A stretch of 15,566 nt of DNA from the NCBI GenBank assembly GCA_040755615.1, contig JBFMAL010000049.1:1-15566 (forward strand), given 5' to 3'. The translations under genes were made by a program, and so were the position numbers. Below the pieces are notes generated by a model. That model had not been told where the DNA came from. It searched no databases and saw nothing but the letters and a program-made list of their open reading frames with translations. The DNA is from DYEP01 sp040755615 (GTDB lineage Bacteria > Bacillota > Sulfobacillia > DUSP01 > DYEP01). How positions within the stretch are numbered: position 1 is the stretch's first letter; each line of letters opens with the position of its first letter. Positions 1 to 6,849 of this stretch are shown here, piece by piece.

Positions 1-69
1 CCCTCCTTGCGCTACAGGTATCATCTTCGGATACCTGGCCCGGTCCAAAGGCATCTACTACTCAACGTA
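1..69 (+). CDS. Possible C-terminal end of a gene entering from the left (partial)
   Basis: Frame 2 is open from the window edge and ends at TAG (67-69). It gives 22 residues ending IFGYLARSKGIYYST. The piece is too short to assign to a family, and I do not recognise it. It contains the perfect inverted repeat at 15-37, which could belong to the coding sequence or could mean that this is not coding. The next gene on the same strand starts about 215 bp downstream. Confidence 0.25.
15..37. repeat. 8-bp perfect inverted repeat
   Basis: CAGGTATC (15-22) and GATACCTG (30-37) are exact reverse complements around a 7-base loop. No T-run follows on either strand, so it is not an obvious rho-independent terminator. 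Its function is unknown. Confidence 0.5.
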
Positions 70-283
70 GATACGTTCTTAAGCGACTTTAGTCTTCTTG
101 TGGTGTTGTGTTGGAGCTATTACTGCTTGCCGGAAGTACATTACCTTGTCTAGCAATCTGCGACCCGGGGTAAAATGACCTCTTACGAATTGTCCTGTGA
201 GCACCTTTTCGGTTGCTGATCTTCACCGTCACTTGACCTTCCGAATATCATGAATTACTCACACCCCAAAGGAGGTGTTTCGG
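70..283. other. Leader region upstream of the plus-strand hypothetical gene
   Basis: This is about 210 bp of sequence that is AT-richer than its surroundings and has no supported gene. A strong Shine-Dalgarno sequence, AAAGGAGGT, sits at 268-276 just before the next gene. TTGACC at 233-238 resembles a -35 hexamer, but I could not find a convincing -10 box at the right spacing. I see no riboswitch or RNA gene that I can name. Confidence 0.4.
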
Positions 284-763
284 TTGAACATCGGGGTTGA
301 ACTCGTACCGGAAAAAGCGCTGACGATGGCGGCAGGCGACTACATCCGTATGTGGCTGTGGGTCGACGGCGTCCGCATAGACGCTACCGAAGGCTACGAC
401 TATTTCGAACATACCGCTACCATCCTTGCGGGAAAACGCCTTGCTGCAACAGGCAGGTCAAGCCGCTTCCGGGTGAGTGATCACCCGCTCGGGCTCGGCG
501 CTTACGAGGTGGAAGCGTCCACCGTCGTGTCATGCCCGCTTGCGTCAGCGTCCTGTGTTCACCTTGAGATCTCCGCGTCCAACAGCGTGCTTATGGATCC
601 GGGTTTACTGGTTGACCACATCGGCGTCAAGTTACTGGGGACTCAACATGAACAGTTGTTCCCTTTGCAGCGCCCCGACATCAGGATCGATTGGCTTGAA
701 AGAGGTCACTTCACCCTGGACATCACTCCTCTTGTGAGGCTGGGTGCGGCCGGTCGCGCCTGA
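284..763 (+). CDS. Hypothetical protein, 159 aa
   Basis: The TTG start at 284 is preferred because AAAGGAGGT (268-276) lies about 8 nt upstream. A GTG at 275 is also in frame but overlaps that ribosome binding site. The predicted protein is soluble. It has alternating hydrophobic residues that suggest mostly beta structure (segments such as YIRMWLWVDGVRI near the N terminus and IRIDWLERGHFTLDI near the C terminus). There is no signal peptide or transmembrane segment, and no catalytic motif I recognise. It is convergent with the large minus-strand operon, and its TGA stop lies inside a 10-bp-stem hairpin. It is the only intact plus-strand gene in the left 12 kb, so it probably belongs to a different transcription unit. 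Function unknown. Confidence 0.7.
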   Translation: MNIGVELVPEKALTMAAGDYIRMWLWVDGVRIDATEGYDYFEHTATILAGKRLAATGRSSRFRVSDHPLGLGAYEVEASTVVSCPLASASCVHLEISASNSVLMDPGLLVDHIGVKLLGTQHEQLFPLQRPDIRIDWLERGHFTLDITPLVRLGAAGRA

Positions 764-776
764 TCAAGGCGCGACC
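752..776. terminator. Strong GC-rich hairpin between convergent genes
   Basis: GGTCGCGCCT (752-761) and AGGCGCGACC (767-776) form a perfect 10-bp stem with a 5-base loop. It overlaps the stop codon of the plus-strand hypothetical gene and lies 22 bp past the stop of the minus-strand Gate-domain gene. No T-run follows on either strand, so intrinsic termination is uncertain. The placement between convergent genes suggests a bidirectional transcript end or 3'-end stabiliser. Confidence 0.5.
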
Positions 777-797
777 GTGCCGCCCTTACCTTTGATA

Positions 798-1880
798 TTA
801 CCTCACCACCAGCGGCGTCAGTACCACCGCCATCAGCGCTGCAGTGGCTATCCTGAGCACGATACCCACAGCCGCAGCCTCAAGCGCCTCCCGTTCGCTC
901 AGGTCAGAGATGCCAGCCCATATAGCTGGAATCTGACCAAACAGTACGCTCAATGGAAAGCCTGACGAAGCCAGAATGAATGAGCCGATGACGAGCCTCG
1001 GGTCTAGCTGGGCAGCCGTCTTGGTCAGGTTGCCCATCGCGAGTGTAGGGGATGCCAGGATAGCGACGATGCCCGTCTCCGGGTCAATGGATAGCGCGGT
1101 CAGGACCCCTTTCAGCGCCTCGCTGATCACCTGCCATACACCCACGTACTCAAGCGCCCCGATCAGAGCATACACCACGGCAACTGCGGGGATGATGAGT
1201 AGAAACAGGAGTTCTGCGCCCTCTTTTGCACCTCCGAAGATGGTGGGAAGCGCTCCTTTCTGTACAGGTGTAAACCTGGGTAGATCCTCGAGGGTGACTG
1301 ATCTTGTGTTCCTGTAAACAGTGAGCTTAAGTAGCAACGGCATGACTACAAGGGGAGCGAACACTCCAAGTAACACGACGGGGAACGCTTGAATACCAGC
1401 TGCGGTCATCGCGATCAAACCAAGCATGAACGTGGAGAAGGACTGCTGGGATTGAACCATCGTGGCGATAGCGATCTTCTGCTCGTCTTTAGTCGCGCCC
1501 GACTGCTTCAGAACGGGACCTGCGATACGGCCTGCGGCGTTTATATCTCCGAGGATGTTGTACACTCCGGGAACGACTACGGAAGAGTTGATGCCCATCT
1601 TCCCCACGATGGGGACGAACACCCGCATCAGCGCGTCCGTGAGGCCCAGTCTTTCAAGGATGCGGCCTGTCATTACACTCAAAATGATGGCGGTACCGAC
1701 AAGGCCTGTGAGGAACACCTGTGCCACAATGGGTAGGGCTTTTTGGAACATAGCGTCGAATAATCCGCCCATCTTCTGGGGCGCCACGAGAAGGCCTAAC
1801 AGCGCAATAGCCAACACTGCGAGTCCAATGTACTCAATGCTCTGCCACTCCCGTCCTCCAGCCCTCTTCTGACTCGACAT
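798..1880 (-). CDS. Gate/nucleoside-recognition-domain membrane protein, probable transporter
   Basis: A 360-residue polytopic membrane protein with roughly eight to ten hydrophobic segments. It begins with a short charged cytoplasmic tail (MSSQKRAGGREW). The middle carries the conserved features of the Gate (nucleoside recognition) family: NSSVVVPGVYNILGDINAAG around residues 97-116, and later GAKEGAELLFLLIIPAVAVV. Family members are annotated as transporters or permease-like proteins, and most have no proven substrate. The ATG start follows AAGGAGGT at good spacing. It is the last gene of the minus-strand operon, 73 bp after the Nif3-like gene. Together with the exchanger and the SpmA/SpmB pair, which belong to related Gate-type families, it may move the substrate or product of the pathway encoded upstream. 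The substrate is inference only. Confidence 0.75.
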   Translation of the reverse strand: MSSQKRAGGREWQSIEYIGLAVLAIALLGLLVAPQKMGGLFDAMFQKALPIVAQVFLTGLVGTAIILSVMTGRILERLGLTDALMRVFVPIVGKMGINSSVVVPGVYNILGDINAAGRIAGPVLKQSGATKDEQKIAIATMVQSQQSFSTFMLGLIAMTAAGIQAFPVVLLGVFAPLVVMPLLLKLTVYRNTRSVTLEDLPRFTPVQKGALPTIFGGAKEGAELLFLLIIPAVAVVYALIGALEYVGVWQVISEALKGVLTALSIDPETGIVAILASPTLAMGNLTKTAAQLDPRLVIGSFILASSGFPLSVLFGQIPAIWAGISDLSEREALEAAAVGIVLRIATAALMAVVLTPLVVR

Positions 1881-1953
1881 CTGCAGGAGACCTCCTTTTT
1901 ATGTGTTTTTCTGAACGAAACGTCCGCTGCTGCCCTCCTCAACCTCACCACCT

Positions 1954-2961
1954 TTACCTTCGCTTCAGCAGGAACCTGGTGGCCATCTCTTCCGCATACC
2001 CCTTTATATCCGCATTGCCTGCAGCTTCAAGGGGGATAGCGGAGACTCTCTCGCGCAAGAGGTAGTATTCGAGACCAGGCAGGAGCGCTTTTAGCGCGTA
2101 CGAAAGAGGCATCCAGTTTTCGTAGATCTCCACGGCATGGGAGTTGCCCACGACGAAGTTCATCCCCAGCGCCTCTGCCCGGCCCACCAGCTCATGGGTC
2201 GGAGGCACACGGCTGATGCTCGCCAGAACGGTTGCGGCTTCGGGATGCTCTAACTTGGCCTTCTCGAGGTGTGCGGGCGAAAACCCCGTGTGGGGGAAGA
2301 TATGTATTACAGTACCGACAGGACTTGACCTCGTGCCGAGTAAGATCTTGGCGCCAAGAGCGACCGACGTATCGACTATGGCGTCAGAGCCGCGAACCCT
2401 TTTTTCTGCTTTTAGCATCTCCTCTTCCTCTCCGTAGCCCATAAACCGCGCGAGCCTGTCCAGGATGTCCCCGAGGAGTTTCACGCCTTCCAGGGGAACG
2501 CCGACAAACAAGATGTTTCCTGGTACTCCCCCGTACGCCACTTCAACACGGAACGCCTTGTGACCGTGAAGGAACGGAATGCCCGGGTGCAGACCGTGAA
2601 ACGCCTCGTGAAGTTCGATGGCAGCAATGCCATAGAGTCCGAGGTAGCTTCTCAGCGGCACTCCGCCTGAGTTGGCGCCGTCCGCGATCGGGTGGTGAGC
2701 GATGATTACATCTATCTCCATCGCTCGGGCCAACTCTATGCTGCTTTCCGTCAGCGTCATTACCATGCCCACTCGACTCGCGGGCCACGCCGGGTCTCCG
2801 AACACGAGCCCGGGGGTCTCAACGATCGCCTTCCCCGGTATGCTTGACGACTTCGACACGACAAAAGGATTCCTGCCGCTTGCGGTATCAAAGGGCCCCT
2901 TTACCAAACGGCCTCCGGTGATCTGATCCAGCGCATCCAGCACGTTCTGGACGGTATACAT
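1954..2961 (-). CDS. Nif3-like (DUF34/YbgI family) putative metal-binding protein
   Basis: A 335-residue soluble protein. IIAHHPIADG (about residues 86-95) carries the HHP motif with which Nif3/YbgI proteins hold a dinuclear metal centre. ELHEAFHGLHPG follows (116-127). Near the C terminus GNSHAVEIYE supplies His275 and Glu278, the position and type of the second metal-ligand cluster in this family. Nif3 proteins are widespread and often annotated as GTP cyclohydrolase 1 type 2 homologues, but their true reaction is generally unknown. The ATG start follows GGGAGAGGTG and lies 4 nt after the stop of the KamB-like gene, so translation is probably coupled. Its place directly behind an aminomutase-type set suggests a pathway role, such as hydrolysis of an intermediate, or a repair function. 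This is inferred from context only. Confidence 0.75.
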   Translation of the reverse strand: MYTVQNVLDALDQITGGRLVKGPFDTASGRNPFVVSKSSSIPGKAIVETPGLVFGDPAWPASRVGMVMTLTESSIELARAMEIDVIIAHHPIADGANSGGVPLRSYLGLYGIAAIELHEAFHGLHPGIPFLHGHKAFRVEVAYGGVPGNILFVGVPLEGVKLLGDILDRLARFMGYGEEEEMLKAEKRVRGSDAIVDTSVALGAKILLGTRSSPVGTVIHIFPHTGFSPAHLEKAKLEHPEAATVLASISRVPPTHELVGRAEALGMNFVVGNSHAVEIYENWMPLSYALKALLPGLEYYLLRERVSAIPLEAAGNADIKGYAEEMATRFLLKRR

Positions 2962-2965
2962 CTGT

Positions 2966-4018
2966 TCACCTCTCCCATTGTTTGTGAACCAGCTCCATCA
3001 ATACCCTACCGCTTTCATCCCTCACATCTATTACCGGGACTGCCACCGCCTCGCGGAGCGCGCGCAAAAGCGTCTGCTTGTCCACGTATGCCTCGCGGTA
3101 TGTGCCGTCGGCACCCGCACGCGGGTAATACGGGTTCGCCGTCACCGCCAAAAGCGGGATGGCTCGTGCTACGCACACGATGAACCCGAGCGTTTGAAGC
3201 CGCTGGACGAGCTCCCACGAATGTTCAGCGCAATTTCCCACGAGCAGCCGGATACCATCTGCAAACACCAGGGTCTTACCCTGTGCCAGGCCAGGCGGGC
3301 ATGTCCCGAGCTCAGAAAGCGCAGCGCACGTCACCGCGTTTGGCACGAGGATCTGCCCGCACCCTTCGGAAAGCCTGTGAAGCAGCGCCCTGACACTGGC
3401 CTCGTCCATCAGAGAACCCGTACCGAGCGACACAGTGCGACCAGCCGCCCGGTACGTAACGCGCCCGGGCATGAATACTTCTTTCACAGGAAGCGCGAGC
3501 AGCCGCTCGATTGCACTGCACTCCCTCGCAAGTTGCGCCACGTCTCTGCTCCTTGACGCCCCTTGTGCCAGCACCACGAAGTCCACCACAGAGGCTGGGG
3601 ACACTCTCCCCAGCGCACCGTCCACCAGCACGAGTCTGCTTCCCCTCCTAGCCAGCGCTGCAGCGGTCAGGCGCATGTGTCGGCTCCTTGCAGGTCCAGC
3701 CACAATCACCAGTCCGGGCTTGCTCACAGTCGCTACGCATATCGGCCCGAGCGCCGAATCCAAAGGCAATATCTCGACGTTGGAAAAACCTGCTTCCGAC
3801 GCGTCAAGGCACTCTCTTGCAGTAGCCACATAAGCGCCTTCGCGGAAGTATAGCCTGGGCTTGGGCAGGAGGGTGATGCTGTCGAGCTCCTCCCCGTCAT
3901 AACCCATGCTGGTTACCCCGTAAGGGACCCCCATTTCACGAGCAGCGTTCATCATTGCGCTCATAGTCGTCGTCTTGCCCGTGTTCTTCGCCGTACCTAT
4001 CACCGCAATACACGTCAT
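2966..4018 (-). CDS. KamB-like P-loop protein, putative B12-mutase reactivase subunit
   Basis: A 350-residue protein. The N terminus has a Walker A P-loop, GTAKNTGKTTT (residues 8-18). It is followed by YGVTSMGYDGEELDSITLLP and KPRLYFREGAYVATAREC (about 33-70). This run closely resembles the N terminus of KamB, a protein encoded with lysine 5,6-aminomutase in amino-acid-fermenting Clostridia and thought to help reactivate that enzyme. I make this comparison from memory. LVIVAGPARSRHMR (about residues 103-116) may be part of the nucleotide-binding site. The start codon overlaps the mutase stop by 4 nt, which fits a dedicated partner of the mutase. KamC, the MutS-like second reactivase subunit of the lysine system, is not seen in this window. 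An alternative reading is a MobB- or CobQ-like P-loop protein of unrelated role, but the length and position argue against that. Confidence 0.65.
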   Translation of the reverse strand: MTCIAVIGTAKNTGKTTTMSAMMNAAREMGVPYGVTSMGYDGEELDSITLLPKPRLYFREGAYVATARECLDASEAGFSNVEILPLDSALGPICVATVSKPGLVIVAGPARSRHMRLTAAALARRGSRLVLVDGALGRVSPASVVDFVVLAQGASRSRDVAQLARECSAIERLLALPVKEVFMPGRVTYRAAGRTVSLGTGSLMDEASVRALLHRLSEGCGQILVPNAVTCAALSELGTCPPGLAQGKTLVFADGIRLLVGNCAEHSWELVQRLQTLGFIVCVARAIPLLAVTANPYYPRAGADGTYREAYVDKQTLLRALREAVAVPVIDVRDESGRVLMELVHKQWER

Positions 4019-5787
4019 TTCATACGAACCGTCCCGCGGCCGTTTCTACCGGGGTGCGCACCGTCTTCCCTGCTCCCGAACACGCCATCATATATTGCCT
4101 GAACGAACGACGGCGCTTTTTGAGCCTCAGTCAGCGCATCGCATATCTGAGCGTAGATGAGCCGCCTGAATCTTTCCGCCTCGGCAGTCAGAGTGATGGC
4201 GCATCTTCCGAAGAACCGGGCCGCTGCCTGGACCGCCGTGAGCGTATCTGTACGAGCCGCGGCTGTAATGGGTCCTCCGGAGTATGCCTCATCCGATGAG
4301 GCGATCGTCACCGCGTCTGCCCCCAGGAACCCGGCAAGACAGGCGTGAAGCCCCGTCGTCAGCGAGGACTGCACCCGGTCTTCTGTCTGGGTCAAAAACC
4401 CCACCGGGGCCCCGGGCCACACCGGTGCATCTAGAATGTCCCGAAGCACCAGTACTTTCGCAGCATTGAAATCTACATAGTTGTCTGACATGTAGCCGCC
4501 GATCATCACCTCTGGCGACTTGCAGAACAGCGGTTGCAGGATGGGTCTGGCGCCGACTTTCTTCGCTAGCGCAGCCATTACCAGCATGCTGGCAAACGCC
4601 TTGCCCGCCGGGACACCGCTCAACTCCTCGTTCGTCACGATATCAAAGGGCATCGAAAACCTCGCCGCCCACCGCATTGCGGCAACACCGTCCACGGCCA
4701 GCCGTTCAGGGTCTGTGCCGCCTCCTAGAGAGCCGTATGCGATGTTGATTTTGGTCAGGTCAGCCCCTGAATGCCCTGCGAGCACCACTGTCTCCGGCGT
4801 GTTCAGCCCGCGGTGCGCCCTCACCTGCCAGAGAACCCACGGCTCGAGCCCTTCCCGTATCGCCCTCAGGTTCTCTGGCGTGATGACCGAGCCGTCCTCC
4901 TCGTGGGTAAGCCAGCCCTCGAGAAGCCCCTCAGTTCGCGCCCCCCACGAAGGATCGAAGTGCACCACTCCGTCCGCGCCCCAGGCGACCGCAGCCTTGA
5001 TGTGGGCGACGTCCATGAATGGGCAGCCCGTGCCGTACTGCACAAACAACACAAGTCCTGCATGGGACCGCGGTCGCGACGCTCCGTACTGACGCTTGCC
5101 AAGCGTCCGGAGATGCCGCTGCTCATCGCTGGTGAGGTGCCGGGTCTTTTTCGGAGGTGTTCCCGTACGGTAGGCTGCCCGCACCACCTCATCGCACAGC
5201 GCCAGGTAATCCTCGCCCACTGACCGTCCTTCCATCAGCGCCGCGTGCCTGATCTCCGCCCGCTCCACCGCGGGGGACGTACGCTCGCCTGCCCAGAGGA
5301 GCAGCTCATCTGCGAGTTCTTCCGCGAGTTTTCCCACGCTTTCGTCTTTGAATCTGTAAGTGTACCCTGCAGTCAGGTCCTTCTTTGACCTTACCTCTTC
5401 ACATTGCTCGGAAGGCGCGGGCCGTCCCTCGATGAACGCGACGACCTCGGAAGGCGACGTACCCGGGCCAAAGCCCGCGTCGAAGCCCAGTTCCTGTGCC
5501 AGCTCTGGCCTTACGGCCATCCCCCCTATTATCATCCTGGTCCGTTCCCTGATACCGGCAGCGTCTGCCAGGTCCGCCAGCCGCGCGAGCACCTCTTCCG
5601 CCTGGTAGCCCAGGGTTCTTGACACCAGTATGTGCGAAGGCCGGATCTTTTCCGCGCGGGCGATGATCTCGCTCGGCGTCATGTCGGGCGGAAGCAGCAC
5701 CGTGTCGTGCCCGGCCTCCTCGAGCGCTCTCTTAATCATCTTGAGGCCCACGTCGTGCACCGGGTCAAGCGGGACGAGGAGGATCAT
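4015..5787 (-). CDS. Cobalamin-dependent mutase: B12 domain fused to lysine 5,6-/ornithine 4,5-aminomutase-type barrel, PLP lysine absent
   Basis: 590 residues. Residues 1-122 are a B12-binding Rossmann domain. They show VHDVG with His11 as the probable cobalt ligand, an ILVSRTL strand at 53-59, IIGG at 86-89, and LAQELGFDAGFGPGTSPSEV, which matches the end of the KamE B12 domain. Residues from about 240 to 530 match the TIM barrel of KamD/OraE in order. WGARTEG at 281-287 corresponds to YGATTEG of KamD. DAVTIASSDEAYSGG follows at 491-505. The C-terminal DGVFGSREDGAHPGRNGRG resembles the IFGGVKRPKDGGKGLNG tail of KamD. Two features are odd. Leu22 stands where the PLP-binding lysine (His+11) is expected, and the PLP-phosphate loop seems deleted near 275-282. 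The Asp usually two residues before the B12 histidine is shifted by one (DPVH). The gene overlaps both neighbours by 4 nt. Substrate unknown; an AdoCbl radical rearrangement is expected from the family. Confidence 0.8.
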   Translation of the reverse strand: MILLVPLDPVHDVGLKMIKRALEEAGHDTVLLPPDMTPSEIIARAEKIRPSHILVSRTLGYQAEEVLARLADLADAAGIRERTRMIIGGMAVRPELAQELGFDAGFGPGTSPSEVVAFIEGRPAPSEQCEEVRSKKDLTAGYTYRFKDESVGKLAEELADELLLWAGERTSPAVERAEIRHAALMEGRSVGEDYLALCDEVVRAAYRTGTPPKKTRHLTSDEQRHLRTLGKRQYGASRPRSHAGLVLFVQYGTGCPFMDVAHIKAAVAWGADGVVHFDPSWGARTEGLLEGWLTHEEDGSVITPENLRAIREGLEPWVLWQVRAHRGLNTPETVVLAGHSGADLTKINIAYGSLGGGTDPERLAVDGVAAMRWAARFSMPFDIVTNEELSGVPAGKAFASMLVMAALAKKVGARPILQPLFCKSPEVMIGGYMSDNYVDFNAAKVLVLRDILDAPVWPGAPVGFLTQTEDRVQSSLTTGLHACLAGFLGADAVTIASSDEAYSGGPITAAARTDTLTAVQAAARFFGRCAITLTAEAERFRRLIYAQICDALTEAQKAPSFVQAIYDGVFGSREDGAHPGRNGRGTVRMK

Positions 5788-6035
5788 GCCACATCGCCCC
5801 CGTCCGTGCCGGCGAGCCAGGCGTAGCGGGCACCCGGCCTATGCACGTAGGTGCGCGCTCTCACCCGAGCACCGGGACCGTTCATCTCAACGGACACCAC
5901 GTCCGCATCGCTAAAGCCAAGGCCGAGCAGCAAGGATAGTGCCATCTTACGTGCTTCATCGGCGGATCCGCAGAGGAAAAAAGTCTCGATGTCAATAGCG
6001 TCAAGTACCCTGGACAGTGCATGCGAGAGTGTCAC
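5784..6035 (-). CDS. Stand-alone dimerisation-domain protein of the B12 aminomutase, 83 aa
   Basis: A small 83-residue protein with a GTG start that overlaps the regulator stop (GTGA). The segment SADEARKMALSLLLGLGF (24-41) followed by DADVVSVEM and a strand ARVRARTYV (56-64) matches the pattern of the N-terminal dimerisation domain of KamE, the lysine 5,6-aminomutase beta subunit. That domain has RSAEAAKQIALKMG followed by two beta strands. In KamE this domain is fused in front of the B12 domain. Here it is a separate gene whose stop overlaps the start of the B12-TIM fusion by 4 nt, so the two halves are probably made together and assemble into one complex. The match is to a short, fold-like pattern recalled from memory. 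An unrelated small subunit cannot be excluded. Confidence 0.65.
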   Translation of the reverse strand: MTLSHALSRVLDAIDIETFFLCGSADEARKMALSLLLGLGFSDADVVSVEMNGPGARVRARTYVHRPGARYAWLAGTDGGDVA

Positions 6036-6826
6036 GAAGCATCTCTTCCTTCCTCTTCGGCCACCCGCCAGTACTTCTCAACATCGGCGATGATGTTCTC
6101 AATGTGGGTGACCATGCTTGTTTCTGCCTTCTTCGGATCCCTTTCCTCAATCGCTGAAAGAATCATCTCATGGTCAGCCGCCACAGTGCTCTTGACCTCT
6201 CTGCGTATATGCTCAAGCACGGGCGTGATCTGGCCGTCCTGACGAATCAGGTCTACTGCCGCAAGCAACACCTTGTTGCCGCTTGCCTCCGCGATGATCC
6301 GGTGGAACTCAACGTCGTCCGCTGCCACCACGCCGTCCTTCGCGTGGTCCTTCTGGCGCAACATTACCTCTTTCAACCTGCTTATGTCTTTTTCCGTAGC
6401 GTGTATCGCGCACAGCCTTGCGGTCTCTCGCTCAATGGCCCGCCTGGCGATGAGCAGGTCGATGAGGTCCTGTTTGCTGCGCGCCCGCACTGCTTTTATG
6501 AACTCCTGCTCGTACGTGAACCTGATCCTCTTTTGCTCAAGCTCCAGAAGTCGCTGCTGCCCCTGCTCAGTGAGGCAGCGGCCGCGAAACCCTGACCGGA
6601 CCGTGAGCCCCGCCGCATCTAGTTCTCTGAGGATCCGCCCCGCTGTGGCTTCGCTAACACAAAAGCCTCCGCGTCTTAGCTTGTCCGAGAGAATGCCGGA
6701 GCCAACCGGTTCCTTGCTGCGATAGATGATGCTCAGCGTCTGATATTCAAGGTCTTCCTTCTCACCCAAAGCGGTCCCTCCAGTTTCAGCTTCATAACAG
6801 GCTCCAAAAGTGCGATATGCGTTCAA
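6032..6826 (-). CDS. FCD-domain transcriptional regulator with NrpR/RNase-R-type winged helix
   Basis: A 264-residue protein if read from the TTG at 6826, which has GGAGG 4 nt upstream. An in-frame GTG at 6829 lies too close to that site. The N-terminal part (about residues 28-95) reads as a winged helix of the HTH_12 type: ILSDKLRRGGFCVSEATAGR, then LRELDAAGLTV and GRCLTEQGQQRL. The C-terminal part (about 120-250) is an FCD ligand-binding domain. Its probable metal ligands are the Asp and His of DVEFH (172-176), the His of ADHEMI (about 220) and the His of VTHIEN (about 242). FCD proteins usually carry a GntR helix-turn-helix, so this pairing is less common. FCD domains commonly bind metal plus small organic acids. 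It lies inside the operon directly before the mutase genes and probably controls it in response to a pathway metabolite. Whether it represses or activates cannot be seen. Confidence 0.8.
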   Translation of the reverse strand: MNAYRTFGACYEAETGGTALGEKEDLEYQTLSIIYRSKEPVGSGILSDKLRRGGFCVSEATAGRILRELDAAGLTVRSGFRGRCLTEQGQQRLLELEQKRIRFTYEQEFIKAVRARSKQDLIDLLIARRAIERETARLCAIHATEKDISRLKEVMLRQKDHAKDGVVAADDVEFHRIIAEASGNKVLLAAVDLIRQDGQITPVLEHIRREVKSTVAADHEMILSAIEERDPKKAETSMVTHIENIIADVEKYWRVAEEEGRDAS

Positions 6827-6849
6827 CACACCTCCGCGTGTGCCTTATG

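Noticed and set aside
1..274. Transposase remnant or RNA gene at the left edge
   Set aside because: The short frame matches no transposase tail I know, and no cloverleaf or conserved RNA motif was found.
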